This document shows positions 1-8,269 of a stretch of DNA of 56,080 bases, piece after piece. The notes under the pieces are model-generated. The model saw nothing but the letters and a program-made list of their open reading frames with translations. It was not told the DNA's origin and searched no databases. The position numbers and the translations under genes were made by a program. The stretch is from NCBI GenBank assembly GCA_025934375.1, contig JAICYD010000032.1:1-56080 (forward strand), in the 5' to 3' direction. The stretch comes from Streptosporangiaceae bacterium (lineage in GTDB: Bacteria; Actinomycetota; Actinomycetes; Streptosporangiales; Streptosporangiaceae). Within the stretch, counting starts at the first letter, position 1; the number at the start of each line of letters is the position of its first letter.

Positions 1-221
1 CCCGCCCCTCTTCCCGCCTCGCCGCCCCCAGATCGCCCCGCACCCATAAGGTGAAAGCCCGCGATACCCGGAAACCCGCAAAACCCCAGTTCACGGCAAC
101 GCTCACGGCCGAAGGGCATTCACCGCTGAATAGCGGAGGCTAACCGTCGCCAGTTCCCGGCAGGCCGGACGTTACGATCGGGAGAGCCGGTTTCCCGCCC
201 CGATGCCAGGAGCAATGCTTC

Positions 222-679
222 ATGCCACAGCCCGGAACCCCGCTGGCGAAGCTCGGCTTCTTGACCATCGGCCTGTTCGACGGCGATGACCCCGGGCCGG
301 GCCATCGCAGCACGCTGGAGGTCATCGAGCTCGGCGAGCGGCTCGGCTTCGACAGCGCGTGGCTGCGGCACCGGCACCTCCAGTCGTCATCCCGACCGAC
401 AGCGCGACCGCCGAGCAGAAGGCCAGGTACGCCGCCTACGTGGCAGCCCGCACCCCGCGCACCGCGGCGCCGATCGGCCCGCAGCGGATGATGTTCGCGC
501 GCGACCTGCTCGGTTCCTCAGGCGAGATCGCCGAGATGCTCTACATGCACGCCGGGTTCCGGGAGGTCACCGAGGTCGCGTTCGCGCTGCCGTTCACGTT
601 CGAGCACGCGGACTACGTCCAGATCCTCACCGACATTTCCGGGAAGCTCGGCCCCGCCCTCGGCTGGAGGAGAAGCTGA
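222..679 (+). pseudogene. LLM-class flavin-dependent oxidoreductase relic with internal deletion
   Basis: The first ~50 codons (from ATG 222) read like the N-terminus of a bacterial-luciferase-like monooxygenase: the LGFLTIGLFD strand, then ELGERLGFDSAWLRHRHLQ. Near 378-387 the similarity jumps to another frame. The last ~100 codons, to 679, match the C-terminal end of the same family (VIPTDSATAEQ, then FALPFTFEHADYVQILTDI, ending LGPALGW). Family members are usually about 330-370 residues, so roughly 200 central codons, including most of the flavin-binding barrel, are gone and the ends are out of frame. No active enzyme can be made. The junction sits at a short GTCGTCATC-like stretch. The 221 bases before it show no recognisable gene. 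Confidence 0.8.
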
Positions 680-748
680 GAGAGGGCTGAGACTCGTCGC
701 TAAACCAGACGTTTACCAGCGATTACAACGTTACGTATCATTGAGGGC

Positions 749-1072
749 ATGCGACAGCCAGGCGGAGCCCGAGTGCTACTACGGCGGGTTCCCGGGATCG
801 TGGTGAGCCTCGTGCTCCCGGTGTTCCTGGTGCTCAAGCTGGCCGGCGCCGTCGACTGGTCGTGGTGGTGGGTGCTCTCGCCGCTGTGGATCTCCGCCCT
901 GGCCTTCCTGCTGGCGGCCGCGGTCTTCACCCTCGTCCGGTGGGCGGTGCGCGTGTGGGTGTGGCTGCGCTTCCGGCGCAGCCTCCTCCCGGAGCTGTCG
1001 CTCGCCGACCCCGCGATGTGGGACCGGATCGAAGCCGAGCGCCCCGTTACCCGCGAGCCCGAGGGCGCGTAG
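749..1072 (+). CDS. Small membrane protein, Tmemb_185A (fragile-X-F-like) type
   Basis: This 107-residue protein has two predicted membrane helices (about residues 15-32 and 42-65). The Trp-rich turn DWSWWWVLSPLW between them is characteristic of the bacterial transmembrane fragile-X-F-associated family, whose function is unknown. A basic segment and a short acidic cytoplasmic tail follow. The start is ATG 749, preceded by GAGGG. Upstream is an AT-rich stretch (700-745) with the inverted repeat TAAAC (701-705)/GTTTA (711-715), a plausible promoter or operator region. It is convergent with the ROK regulator, whose stop is 8 bases away. The family call is fairly secure and no role can be inferred. 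Confidence 0.7.
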   Translation: MRQPGGARVLLRRVPGIVVSLVLPVFLVLKLAGAVDWSWWWVLSPLWISALAFLLAAAVFTLVRWAVRVWVWLRFRRSLLPELSLADPAMWDRIEAERPVTREPEGA

Positions 1073-1079
1073 CCCAACG

Positions 1080-2414
1080 CTAGGAGACTCCCGAGGTCAA
1101 CTGGTCCCAGGCCAGGGAGGTCCCCTCGGCCAGGCAGCCGTCGACTACCACGTCGGTCCCGAGCGCGCTGACCCGGACCTCCGGCAGGACCGGGGCGAGG
1201 ACGCTCAGCTCCTTCGTTACCGCCTCGGCGAACCCCGGCGCCTGGCCGACGCCGCCGCCGAGAACCACGAGCGCCGGGTCGACCACGGTGATCACGCAGC
1301 AGATGGCACTGGCGACCAGGCGCGCCTCGCGGGCGACCACGGCGGCGGCCCGCTCGTCCCCGCCCGCCGCGGCCTCGAAGACCGTCCGGGCCGTCAGCGG
1401 GGCGGGCACCCCGGCGCGCACCGCGGCGCGGACGATCCCGTCGGCGGCGGCGACCGTCTCCAGGATCCCCCGCCGCCTGGCCTCCTCGGGATCAACGGGA
1501 TCAGCGGGCGCTTCGCCGGCGGCTGGGTGAGCGGAACGGGGGGCGGAGCCCGGGCCGGGTCCCGGATCCAGGCCCGCGCCGCCTAGCGGCATGAAGGCGA
1601 TTTCCCCGGCGACGCCGTGCGCGCCGCGGTGCAGCCGGCCGCCCAGCACCACGCCCATGCCGATGCCGGTCCCGACGTGCACGAACGCGAAGTCGTCGAC
1701 GTCTCGGCCGTGGCCGTGGGCCCGCTCGGCCAGCGCCGCGGCGTCCACGTCATTCTCGATCGCCAGCGACGGGCCGAACGCCTCCCGCAGCCGCCCGAGC
1801 GCCTCGGGCCGGTCCCAGTCGGGCAGCCCGCCGGTGAGCGCCATCACGTTACGGTTCGGGTCGTAAATGCCCGGCGAGCCGACGACGGTCTGGGTGACCG
1901 CGCTCCGCTCGATGCCCGCTTGCTCGCACACCTCATCAGCCAGCCGGACCAGCTCAGTCACGCGGTCGGCGACGCTCATGGCGGTCACCGGAAGGGACCG
2001 CCGGGCGCGGACGACGCCCGCGAGGTCGGCGACCGCGCCGTGCAGGTACTTCAGGCCGATGTCGAGGCCGAGCACGAACCCGGCCTCGGGACGGATCTCA
2101 TACAGCAGGGCCGAGCGGCCGGGGACCCCGGTGCGCTGCCCGGCCAACTGCACGAGCCCGGCTCGCTCGATGTTGGCCAGCGCGAGGGAGACCGTTGGCT
2201 TGGACAGCCCGGAAACCCGGGCCAGGTCCGCACGGGAGCACGGCCCGGAGGCGCGGATGTGCTCCAGCAGCAACTGCTCGTTCAGCGCCCGGATCAGCCG
2301 CGGGCGCGCCGCCGACAGGCCGGCGGACACTGCGCTCGGGGCACCGCCGACCTGCATTACGCTGAGCTGCCCAGCACCACTGAGCTGCACTGGATCGGTG
2401 GGCGACTCCGCCAA
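1080..2414 (-). CDS. ROK-family transcriptional repressor of the adjacent sugar operon
   Basis: A winged-helix domain (about residues 37-100, with SRADLARVSGLSKPTVSLAL as the helix-turn-helix) is followed by a ROK sugar-kinase-like domain with the ATP-fold motifs DIGLKYLHG and VGTGIGMGVVLGG. The usual ROK zinc motif (CxCGxxGCxE) after the conserved GEIAFMP is missing. A Pro/Gly-rich linker takes its place, so this is a zinc-less ROK regulator. The TTG start at 2414 has a GGGGGA ribosome site; ATG 2357 is an alternative giving 425 residues. It is divergent from the transporter operon, and a palindrome typical of ROK/NagC operators lies between them (2476-2494). The inferred role is sugar-responsive repression of the operon and probably of itself. 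Confidence 0.88.
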   Translation of the reverse strand: MAESPTDPVQLSGAGQLSVMQVGGAPSAVSAGLSAARPRLIRALNEQLLLEHIRASGPCSRADLARVSGLSKPTVSLALANIERAGLVQLAGQRTGVPGRSALLYEIRPEAGFVLGLDIGLKYLHGAVADLAGVVRARRSLPVTAMSVADRVTELVRLADEVCEQAGIERSAVTQTVVGSPGIYDPNRNVMALTGGLPDWDRPEALGRLREAFGPSLAIENDVDAAALAERAHGHGRDVDDFAFVHVGTGIGMGVVLGGRLHRGAHGVAGEIAFMPLGGAGLDPGPGPGSAPRSAHPAAGEAPADPVDPEEARRRGILETVAAADGIVRAAVRAGVPAPLTARTVFEAAAGGDERAAAVVAREARLVASAICCVITVVDPALVVLGGGVGQAPGFAEAVTKELSVLAPVLPEVRVSALGTDVVVDGCLAEGTSLAWDQLTSGVS

Positions 2415-2475
2415 GGCCGCGTCCCCCCTTTGCAGCGATCACGGTTTCGCGACGAGGGCTAGGCAAGCCCTGATA

Positions 2476-2494
2476 GTTAGGATACTGTCCTAAC
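2476..2494. promoter_or_regulatory. Palindromic operator, probable ROK repressor site
   Basis: Perfect inverted repeat GTTAGGA (2476-2482) / TCCTAAC (2488-2494) around a 5-base spacer. It lies in the 190-base gap between the divergent ROK gene and the transporter operon. The sequence fits the NagC/Mlc/XylR-type consensus with TTAGGA half-sites, so it probably controls both directions. It is the only such palindrome I found in the window. Confidence 0.75.
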
Positions 2495-2604
2495 AATCCT
2501 GGCAGAACAATCCAATCTCGGCAATGCCGCCACTCGACGCCGACGCTCAAACTCCCCGCCTCGGCCCGCTCAAACCGGGGCTGACAAAGCGAAGGACCAT
2601 CGCG

Positions 2605-4278
2605 ATGAGACGCCTTATCCTCACCGGTGCCGCGGCGCTGCTGGCCGCTGCGCTCGCCGCGTGCAGTTCCAGTTCACCCTCCACTAGCAGCGGATCTTCC
2701 AGTCCGGGCAAGGGCCCGACGGGAACCCTGACGATCTCCAACGAGCAGGGCACCCAGTGGACCTGCAGCTTCAACCCGTTCCTCCCGGGCAACCTCGGCG
2801 AGGGCGTGACCATGGGCCAGGTCTATGAGCCGCTCATGTTCGTCAACACCTTGCAGAACGCCAAGGTCACGCCGTGGCTGGCCTCCGCCTACGCCTGGAG
2901 CGGCGACAACAAGACGCTGACGTTCACCATCCAGAAGAACGTCACCTTCAGCGACGGCACCCCGATGACCGCCGCCGACGTCGCGTTCACGTTCAACCTG
3001 ATCAAGAAGGTGCCCGCCCTCGACGTCAACTCGGTGTGGTCGGTCCTCACCAGCGTGACGCAGGCCGGCGACACCGTCACCATGCAGTTCAAGGACCCGT
3101 CGGTCCCCTACTTCTACTACATCGCCGACCAGGTCCCGATCGTGCCGCAGCACATCTGGTCGACGATCAAGGACCCGGTGAACTACGCCGACAGCCACCC
3201 CGTCGGGACCGGCGCGTACACGGTCAGCCCGTGCACGCCGCAGAACATCACCTACATGGCCAACCCGCACTACTGGCAGCCGGGCCTGCCCAAGATCGCC
3301 AAGGTGCTGTACCCGGCGTTCACCTCCAACGACCCGGCCAACACCTACCTCGCGACCGGTCAGGCCCAGTGGGGCAGCCAGTTCATCCCGAACATCGACA
3401 AGTTCTACACGTCCAAGTCGCCTGACAACCACTACTGGTTCGCGCCGATCGCCAACGTCTCGCTGATCCCCAACCTGACCAAGCCCGGCATCAGCGACGT
3501 CGCGGTCCGGCAGGCGATCGCGTATGCGCTTGACCGCAACAAGGTCGGCCAGATCGGCGAGTACGGCGAGGAGCCAGGCGCCAACCAGAACGGCGTCGCG
3601 ACCCCGACGTTCAGCGCCTGGATGGACAACACATCGGCCGCCAAGTACAACTACGGCTACAACCCGGCCAAGGCGCAGGCGCTGCTCACGCAGGCCGGCT
3701 ACGCCAAGGGCGGTGACGGGATCTACGCCAAGGGCGGCCAGAAGCTAGCCTTCACCGTCATCAACATCGGCGGCTACTCCGACTGGGTCGCCTCCATGTC
3801 CGTCGTGCAGTCCGAGCTGAAGGCGGCTGGCATCCAGCTGACGGCGCAGAACCTCGCGCAAAACGACTACCTGAACCGGCTGTACGCGGGCGACTTCGAC
3901 TTCGCCTACTACGCGCAGACCGGCGGCCCCACGCCGTACTACGAGTTCCGCCAGTGGCTGTACTCGGCCAACTCGGCGCCGATCGGCAAGGCCGCGGCGA
4001 GCAACTGGGAACGCTACAACAACCCCGCCACCGACCAGCTGCTCAACTCCTACGCGATCACCACCGACAGCGCCAAGCAGCATGACATCGTCAACCAGCT
4101 CCAGCAGGTGGTGCTGAGCGACGTGCCGTACATCCCGATCACCGAGGAGGTCGGCTGGTTCCAGTACAACACCGCGAAGTTCACCGGCTGGCCGACGCAG
4201 GACAACCCGTACGCCATCCCGGCCGCGTACGCCTTCCCCGACATGGGCCAGGTCCTGTTGCACCTGTCCCCGAAGTAG
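2605..4278 (+). CDS. ABC transporter substrate-binding lipoprotein, family 5 (DppA/OppA-like)
   Basis: This 557-residue protein begins with a lipoprotein signal ending in LAAC (lipidated Cys20) and a Ser-rich linker. The family-5 solute-binding fold follows, with the early GTLTISNEQG strand, YEPLMFVNT, the signature FSDGTPMTAADVAFTF and VRQAIAYALDRNKV. Start ATG 2605 is chosen because GAAGGA precedes it and the signal peptide begins there; the frame is open 27 codons further upstream. It heads the operon. Family-5 proteins carry peptides but also cello- and chito-oligosaccharides. The GH4 and kinase genes downstream and the ROK regulator make an oligosaccharide ligand more likely than a peptide (inference). 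Confidence 0.9.
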   Translation: MRRLILTGAAALLAAALAACSSSSPSTSSGSSSPGKGPTGTLTISNEQGTQWTCSFNPFLPGNLGEGVTMGQVYEPLMFVNTLQNAKVTPWLASAYAWSGDNKTLTFTIQKNVTFSDGTPMTAADVAFTFNLIKKVPALDVNSVWSVLTSVTQAGDTVTMQFKDPSVPYFYYIADQVPIVPQHIWSTIKDPVNYADSHPVGTGAYTVSPCTPQNITYMANPHYWQPGLPKIAKVLYPAFTSNDPANTYLATGQAQWGSQFIPNIDKFYTSKSPDNHYWFAPIANVSLIPNLTKPGISDVAVRQAIAYALDRNKVGQIGEYGEEPGANQNGVATPTFSAWMDNTSAAKYNYGYNPAKAQALLTQAGYAKGGDGIYAKGGQKLAFTVINIGGYSDWVASMSVVQSELKAAGIQLTAQNLAQNDYLNRLYAGDFDFAYYAQTGGPTPYYEFRQWLYSANSAPIGKAAASNWERYNNPATDQLLNSYAITTDSAKQHDIVNQLQQVVLSDVPYIPITEEVGWFQYNTAKFTGWPTQDNPYAIPAAYAFPDMGQVLLHLSPK

Positions 4279-4320
4279 CGCATAACGCGGATGACGTTGG
4301 ATACGGCGGTCTAACCACAA

Positions 4321-5304
4321 ATGCGCTTCCTACTGCGCCGGGCAGGGTTCTTCGTGCTCACCTTGTGGGCAGCGGTCACGCTGAACTTCCTCCTGCCCCG
4401 GATGATGCCCGGGAACCCGGCCCTCGCGATGATGGGCAAGTTCCACGGGCGGCTGACCGGCCAGGCCTTGCAAAACCTGGAGACGATCTTCGGGGTGAAC
4501 ACCCGCGAGTCCCTGCTCGCGCAGTACTGGCACTACCTCGGCGACATGGCGACCGGGAACTTCGGCACGTCGCTGTTCTTCTTCCCCTCCCCCGTCGGGC
4601 AGGTCGTGCGGTCCGCGATCCCGTGGACCCTCGGCCTGTTCGGCGTGGTGACCGTGCTGGCCTTCATCCTGGGCACCGGAGTCGGGATCATCAGCGCGTG
4701 GCGGCGCGGCGGCGTCGTGGACAGCGTCGCGCCGCCGCTGCTGGTCATCTCCAGCGCCATCCCGTACTTCTGGGTCGGGATGATGTTCATCTTGATCTTC
4801 GGCCTCAAGCTGCAGTGGCTGCCGTGGTCGGGCGGGATGGACATCACCGAGACCCCGGCGTGGACCGGGGAGTTCATCGGCAACGTGGTGCAGCACGCCA
4901 TCTTGCCCGCCCTCGCGCTGCTCATCACGACGATCGGCACATGGACGCTGACCATGCGCAACAACATGGTGACCACGCTGGCCGAGGACTACGTCCGGAT
5001 GGCACGGGCGAAGGGCCTGTCCAGCCCGCGCATCATGCTCGACTACGCCGCCCGCAACGCCGTGCTGCCCAACCTCACTGGCTTCGCCATGTCGCTGGGC
5101 TTCGTCGTCGGCGGCGCGATACTGATCGAGTACGTGTTCAACTACCCCGGAGTCGGCTACATGCTGCTGCAGGCGGTGGAGAACGAGGACTACCCGCTGA
5201 TGCAGGCGCTCTTCCTGCTGATCACCGTCGCGGTGCTGGTGGCGATCTTGCTCGCCGACATCGCGACGGCGATCTTCGACCCCCGAACGAGGACCACCCG
5301 ATGA
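4321..5304 (+). CDS. ABC transporter permease, DppB-like
   Basis: 327 residues with six predicted membrane segments: the N-terminal helix of the DppB/OppB family, a periplasmic loop (residues ~35-95), and a BPD_transp_1 core. The cytoplasmic EAA loop that contacts the ATPase is seen as RMARAKGLSSPRIMLDYAAR followed by NAVLP. It starts 42 bases after the binding-protein gene with ATG 4321; no good Shine-Dalgarno is visible, so translation may depend on the upstream gene. The stop overlaps the ATG of a 13-codon reading frame (ATGA at 5301-5304). It forms half of the membrane channel with the next permease. Confidence 0.9.
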   Translation: MRFLLRRAGFFVLTLWAAVTLNFLLPRMMPGNPALAMMGKFHGRLTGQALQNLETIFGVNTRESLLAQYWHYLGDMATGNFGTSLFFFPSPVGQVVRSAIPWTLGLFGVVTVLAFILGTGVGIISAWRRGGVVDSVAPPLLVISSAIPYFWVGMMFILIFGLKLQWLPWSGGMDITETPAWTGEFIGNVVQHAILPALALLITTIGTWTLTMRNNMVTTLAEDYVRMARAKGLSSPRIMLDYAARNAVLPNLTGFAMSLGFVVGGAILIEYVFNYPGVGYMLLQAVENEDYPLMQALFLLITVAVLVAILLADIATAIFDPRTRTTR

Positions 5305-5342
5305 CCGCGCGGGACTCCCAACGCCGGCGGGGCGCCGAATGA
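5301..5342 (+). CDS. 13-codon overlapping mini-ORF between the permease genes
   Basis: ATG 5301 overlaps the stop of the first permease as ATGA. The mini-ORF stop at 5340-5342 overlaps the ATG (5339) of the second permease in the same way. The peptide is basic (MTARDSQRRRGAE), resembling the hydrophilic N-terminus that DppC-type permeases usually have. It could be a coupling ORF that carries ribosomes across the gap, or the original N-terminus split off by a frameshift. Either is inference from geometry only. Confidence 0.3.
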   Translation: MTARDSQRRRGAE

Positions 5343-6235
5343 GGCTCCTCAAGGCGATCGCCGGCAACGCCAAGGCCACCGTCGGCGCGCTGCTCCTGCT
5401 CGCCTTCATCGTCTTCGCCCTCGTGCCCGGGCTGTTCGCCAGGGATGACCCGACGGCGCAGACGTATCCCCGCAACCTCGGGGCCAGCGGCGCCCACCTG
5501 CTGGGCACCACTGGCCTTGGCCAGGACACGTTCGCCCAGGCGGTGTACGGGACCCGGCAGGTACTGGAGATCGCGTTCGGCGCCGGGCTGGCGAGCACGC
5601 TGCTGGCCGCCCTCATCGGCGTGGCCGCCGCCTACCTCGGCGGGTGGGCCGACGCGGCGCTGAGCCTGTTCACCGACGTCGTCCTCGTCATCCCGCTGTT
5701 CCCCCTGCTGATCGTGATCGCCGCCTATGTCCATAACTCCGGCACCGGCGTGCTGATCGCGGTGCTGACGTTCACCGGCTGGTCCTACACCGCCCGCCAG
5801 CTGCGCTCGCAGGCCCTCGCCCTGCGCAGCCGGGACTTCCTGGCGGCGGCGCGGGTGCGCGGCGAGCGGGCCAGCTACATCATCGCGGTGGAGATCCTGC
5901 CGACCATGAGCTCGCTGCTGGTCGCCGCGCTCCTCACCAACGCGCTGTACGACGTGCTGTTCGCGTCCAGCCTGCAGTTCATCGGCCTGGGCGACCCGAA
6001 CTCGACCAGCTGGGGCACCATGCTCTACTGGGCGCAGAACAACGAGGCCCTGCAGACCGGGTACTACCTGCAGGCGATCGTGCCGGGCGCGGCGATCGCG
6101 CTCCTCGGCGCGGGGTTCGCGCTGCTCAACTACGCCTTCGACGAGATCGGCAACCCAGCCCTGCGACCAGTGCGCGGGCGTCGGCGGCTAGCCTTGCCGC
6201 GGCGGCCGCGCCAGGAGGAACTCAGCCGTGCTTGA
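5339..6235 (+). CDS. ABC transporter permease, DppC-like
   Basis: 298 residues. An N-terminal helix (KATVGALLLLAFIVFALVPG) is followed by the DppC/OppC periplasmic region with the LGTTGLGQDTFAQAVYGTR motif (GTD-like LGRD site) and a five-helix BPD_transp_1 core. The ATPase-contacting loop is AARVRGERASYIIAVEILP. The start at 5339 leaves a shorter hydrophilic N-terminus than usual (see the mini-ORF). Its end overlaps the next gene's GTG start (6228) by 8 bases, and AGGAGG at 6213-6218 lies inside this gene. It pairs with the DppB-like permease. Confidence 0.9.
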   Translation: MRLLKAIAGNAKATVGALLLLAFIVFALVPGLFARDDPTAQTYPRNLGASGAHLLGTTGLGQDTFAQAVYGTRQVLEIAFGAGLASTLLAALIGVAAAYLGGWADAALSLFTDVVLVIPLFPLLIVIAAYVHNSGTGVLIAVLTFTGWSYTARQLRSQALALRSRDFLAAARVRGERASYIIAVEILPTMSSLLVAALLTNALYDVLFASSLQFIGLGDPNSTSWGTMLYWAQNNEALQTGYYLQAIVPGAAIALLGAGFALLNYAFDEIGNPALRPVRGRRRLALPRRPRQEELSRA

Positions 6236-7172
6236 GGTATCCGGCCTGTCGGTCCACTACCCGACCGGGCGCGGCAGCCCCGTCGTGGCTGTGGACGACG
6301 TCAGCTTCACCGTCGGGCGCGGCGAGTTCCTGGCGATCGTCGGCGAATCGGGCTGCGGCAAGTCGACCCTGCTGTTCGCGATCGCCAGGCTGCTGTCGGA
6401 CCCCGCGCGGATCACCGCCGGGACGGTCACGTTCCGCGGTGACAACCTCGTCGCCATGACCGACCGCCAGCTGTCCGCCGTCCGCTGGGAGCACTTGTCG
6501 GTCGTCATGCAGTCGGCGATGAACGCGCTGAACCCGGTCAAGTCCGTCGGCGCCCAGTTCGCGGACGCGCTGCGCGCGCACGGCACCCGCTCGCGCAAGG
6601 TGATCGCGGCCCGCTCCGCCGACGTGATCAAGCTGGTCGGCGTCGATCCGGTGCACCTCAACAGCTACCCGCACCAGTTGTCGGGCGGCATGCGGCAGCG
6701 GGCCATGATCGCGATGGCGCTGCTGTTCACCCCCGACCTGGTCATCATGGACGAGCCCACGTCCGCGCTCGACGTGGTCGCGCAGCGCTCGCTCATGACG
6801 CAAATCAAGCAGTTGCAGGCCGAGCTGGGGTTCGCGATCGTCTTCGTCACCCATGACATGTCGCTGGTCAGCCACTTCTCGGACCGCCTGCTGGTCATGT
6901 ACGCCGGGCAGGTCGCCGAGCTCGGGGCGACCCGCCACGTCTTCGACCAGCCACTGCACCCGTACTCGCGCGGCCTGCTCGAGGCCTTCCCCGCGATCCG
7001 CGGCCCCAAGGTCCCGCTCACCGGCATCCCGGGTGCCCCGCCGAGCCTTTCTACTATCCCCAACGAATGCCGGTTCCTGCCCCGTTGCCCGCAGTCGGTG
7101 GCGGAGTGCGCGACGCGGGTGCCTGAGCTCATCGAGAAGGACGGAACGCTGGTGCGATGCCTGAACTGCTAG
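6228..7172 (+). CDS. ABC transporter ATP-binding protein, DppD/OppD-like
   Basis: 314 residues with Walker A GESGCGKST (about residues 38-46), signature LSGGMRQR, Walker B LVIMDEPTSALD and the switch His in FVTHDMS. The C-terminal oligopeptide-transporter extension has the cysteine pattern CRFLPRCP...C...VRC that binds an Fe-S cluster in some relatives. The start is GTG 6228 with AGGAGG 10 bases upstream, overlapping the permease end. Its 3' end overlaps the next ATPase gene by 16 bases. It should form the NBD heterodimer with the following DppF-like protein. Confidence 0.92.
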   Translation: MLEVSGLSVHYPTGRGSPVVAVDDVSFTVGRGEFLAIVGESGCGKSTLLFAIARLLSDPARITAGTVTFRGDNLVAMTDRQLSAVRWEHLSVVMQSAMNALNPVKSVGAQFADALRAHGTRSRKVIAARSADVIKLVGVDPVHLNSYPHQLSGGMRQRAMIAMALLFTPDLVIMDEPTSALDVVAQRSLMTQIKQLQAELGFAIVFVTHDMSLVSHFSDRLLVMYAGQVAELGATRHVFDQPLHPYSRGLLEAFPAIRGPKVPLTGIPGAPPSLSTIPNECRFLPRCPQSVAECATRVPELIEKDGTLVRCLNC

Positions 7173-8269
7173 CCGCCACGCTCTTGAAAACCGAAGGTCT
7201 CACCAGGCACTTCAAGATCGGCGGAGCGCTGTCCCGGCAGACGCTGCACGCCGTGGACGATGTGTCCATCACTATCGGGGAGCGGGAGATCGTCGCGCTG
7301 GCCGGAGAGAGCGGCAGCGGGAAGTCCACGGTCGCGCGGCTGCTCGCCCGGGTGTACCGGCCAACGTCCGGGTCGGTCACGTTCGCCGGCGAGCCGCTGG
7401 CCCGGATCCGGTCGCGGCGGGACGGGCTGCGCTACAGCGGCCAGGTCCCGATGGTGTTCCAGGACCCGTTCAGCTCGATCAACCCGGTCTTCCGGGTCTC
7501 GCACGGCGTGCTGCGAGCGCTGAAGCTGCACCGGCCCGAGTTGTCGGCCGCGCAGCGGCGTGCCGAGGCGGCCCGCGTGTTCGAGGTCGTCGGGCTGACC
7601 GCCGACAAGCTGGATGCCTACCCGCACGAGCTGAGCGGCGGCCAGCGGCAGCGGGTCGGCTTCGCCCAGGCGCTGGCCACCAGGCCGAAGCTGATACTGG
7701 CCGACGAGCCGGTGTCCATGCTGGACGTGTCGGTGCGGATCGGGCTGCTCAACCTCATGGCGAAGCTGCGCGACGAGGAAGGGGTGTCGATCCTGTACAT
7801 CACGCACGACATCGCCAGCGCCCGGTACGTGGCGGACCGGCTCATCGTGATGTACGCCGGGCAGGTCGCCGAGTCCGGTCCGATCGAGGACGTCCTCGCG
7901 GACCCGAGGCATCCCTACACGCAGTTGCTCGTCTCCAACGTCCCCGACCCCAAAGCGCCGCCACCTCAAGCGGATTACGAGCTCACCGGAGCCGGGCGGG
8001 TTGTGCCCGGTTCCGGTCCGGGCCAGGGGGGTGAGAGGGGGGACGGAGTCCCCCCTCTGCCGGGGGTCGAAAGGGGGCTCGGCCCCCAGGGGAACACCGA
8101 GCCCCCGAAGGTCATCGACCCCGCGCCCGGGTGCCGGTTCCGGCCGCGCTGCCCGCTCGCCATTGACGTGTGCGCGACCGTCACCCCGCCGCTGCTCCCG
8201 TTCCCGGGCACCCAGACCGCCCGTGAAGCCGCCTGCCACGTCGCGCATGCCGTCAAGGAGCCCACATGA
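7157..8269 (+). CDS. ABC transporter ATP-binding protein, DppF/OppF-like, with repeat-derived insert
   Basis: 370 residues, longer than usual for the family. Walker A is GESGSGKST, signature LSGGQRQR, Walker B LILADEPVSMLD and switch His ITHDIA. Between the nucleotide-binding domain and the cysteine-containing tail (GCRFRPRCPLAIDVC) lies a Gly/Pro-rich segment of about 35 residues (~residues 282-316). It is encoded by a copy of the G-rich hairpin repeat (7999-8117). The repeat is in frame and the conserved tail resumes after it, so the protein is probably functional with a flexible loop. The stop overlaps the GH4 start (ATGA at 8266). Confidence 0.9.
   Translation: MPELLAATLLKTEGLTRHFKIGGALSRQTLHAVDDVSITIGEREIVALAGESGSGKSTVARLLARVYRPTSGSVTFAGEPLARIRSRRDGLRYSGQVPMVFQDPFSSINPVFRVSHGVLRALKLHRPELSAAQRRAEAARVFEVVGLTADKLDAYPHELSGGQRQRVGFAQALATRPKLILADEPVSMLDVSVRIGLLNLMAKLRDEEGVSILYITHDIASARYVADRLIVMYAGQVAESGPIEDVLADPRHPYTQLLVSNVPDPKAPPPQADYELTGAGRVVPGSGPGQGGERGDGVPPLPGVERGLGPQGNTEPPKVIDPAPGCRFRPRCPLAIDVCATVTPPLLPFPGTQTAREAACHVAHAVKEPT
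7999..8117 (+). repeat. G-rich double-hairpin repeat, copy A (inside dppF-like gene)
   Basis: The first hairpin has 11-bp arms AGAGGGGGGAC (8034-8044) and GTCCCCCCTCT (8048-8058) around a GGA loop. Next come the shared CCGGGGGTCGA block and a second hairpin, GGGGGC (8073-8078) / GCCCCC (8082-8087). The same layout recurs near 28.7, 42.2, 45.0, 50.8 and 55.9 kb. This copy is translated in frame. Confidence 0.8.

Noticed and set aside
4330..5616. 428-codon minus-strand frame opposite the permease genes
   Set aside because: The Arg/His/Gln-rich translation without motifs is a shadow of two clear permeases.
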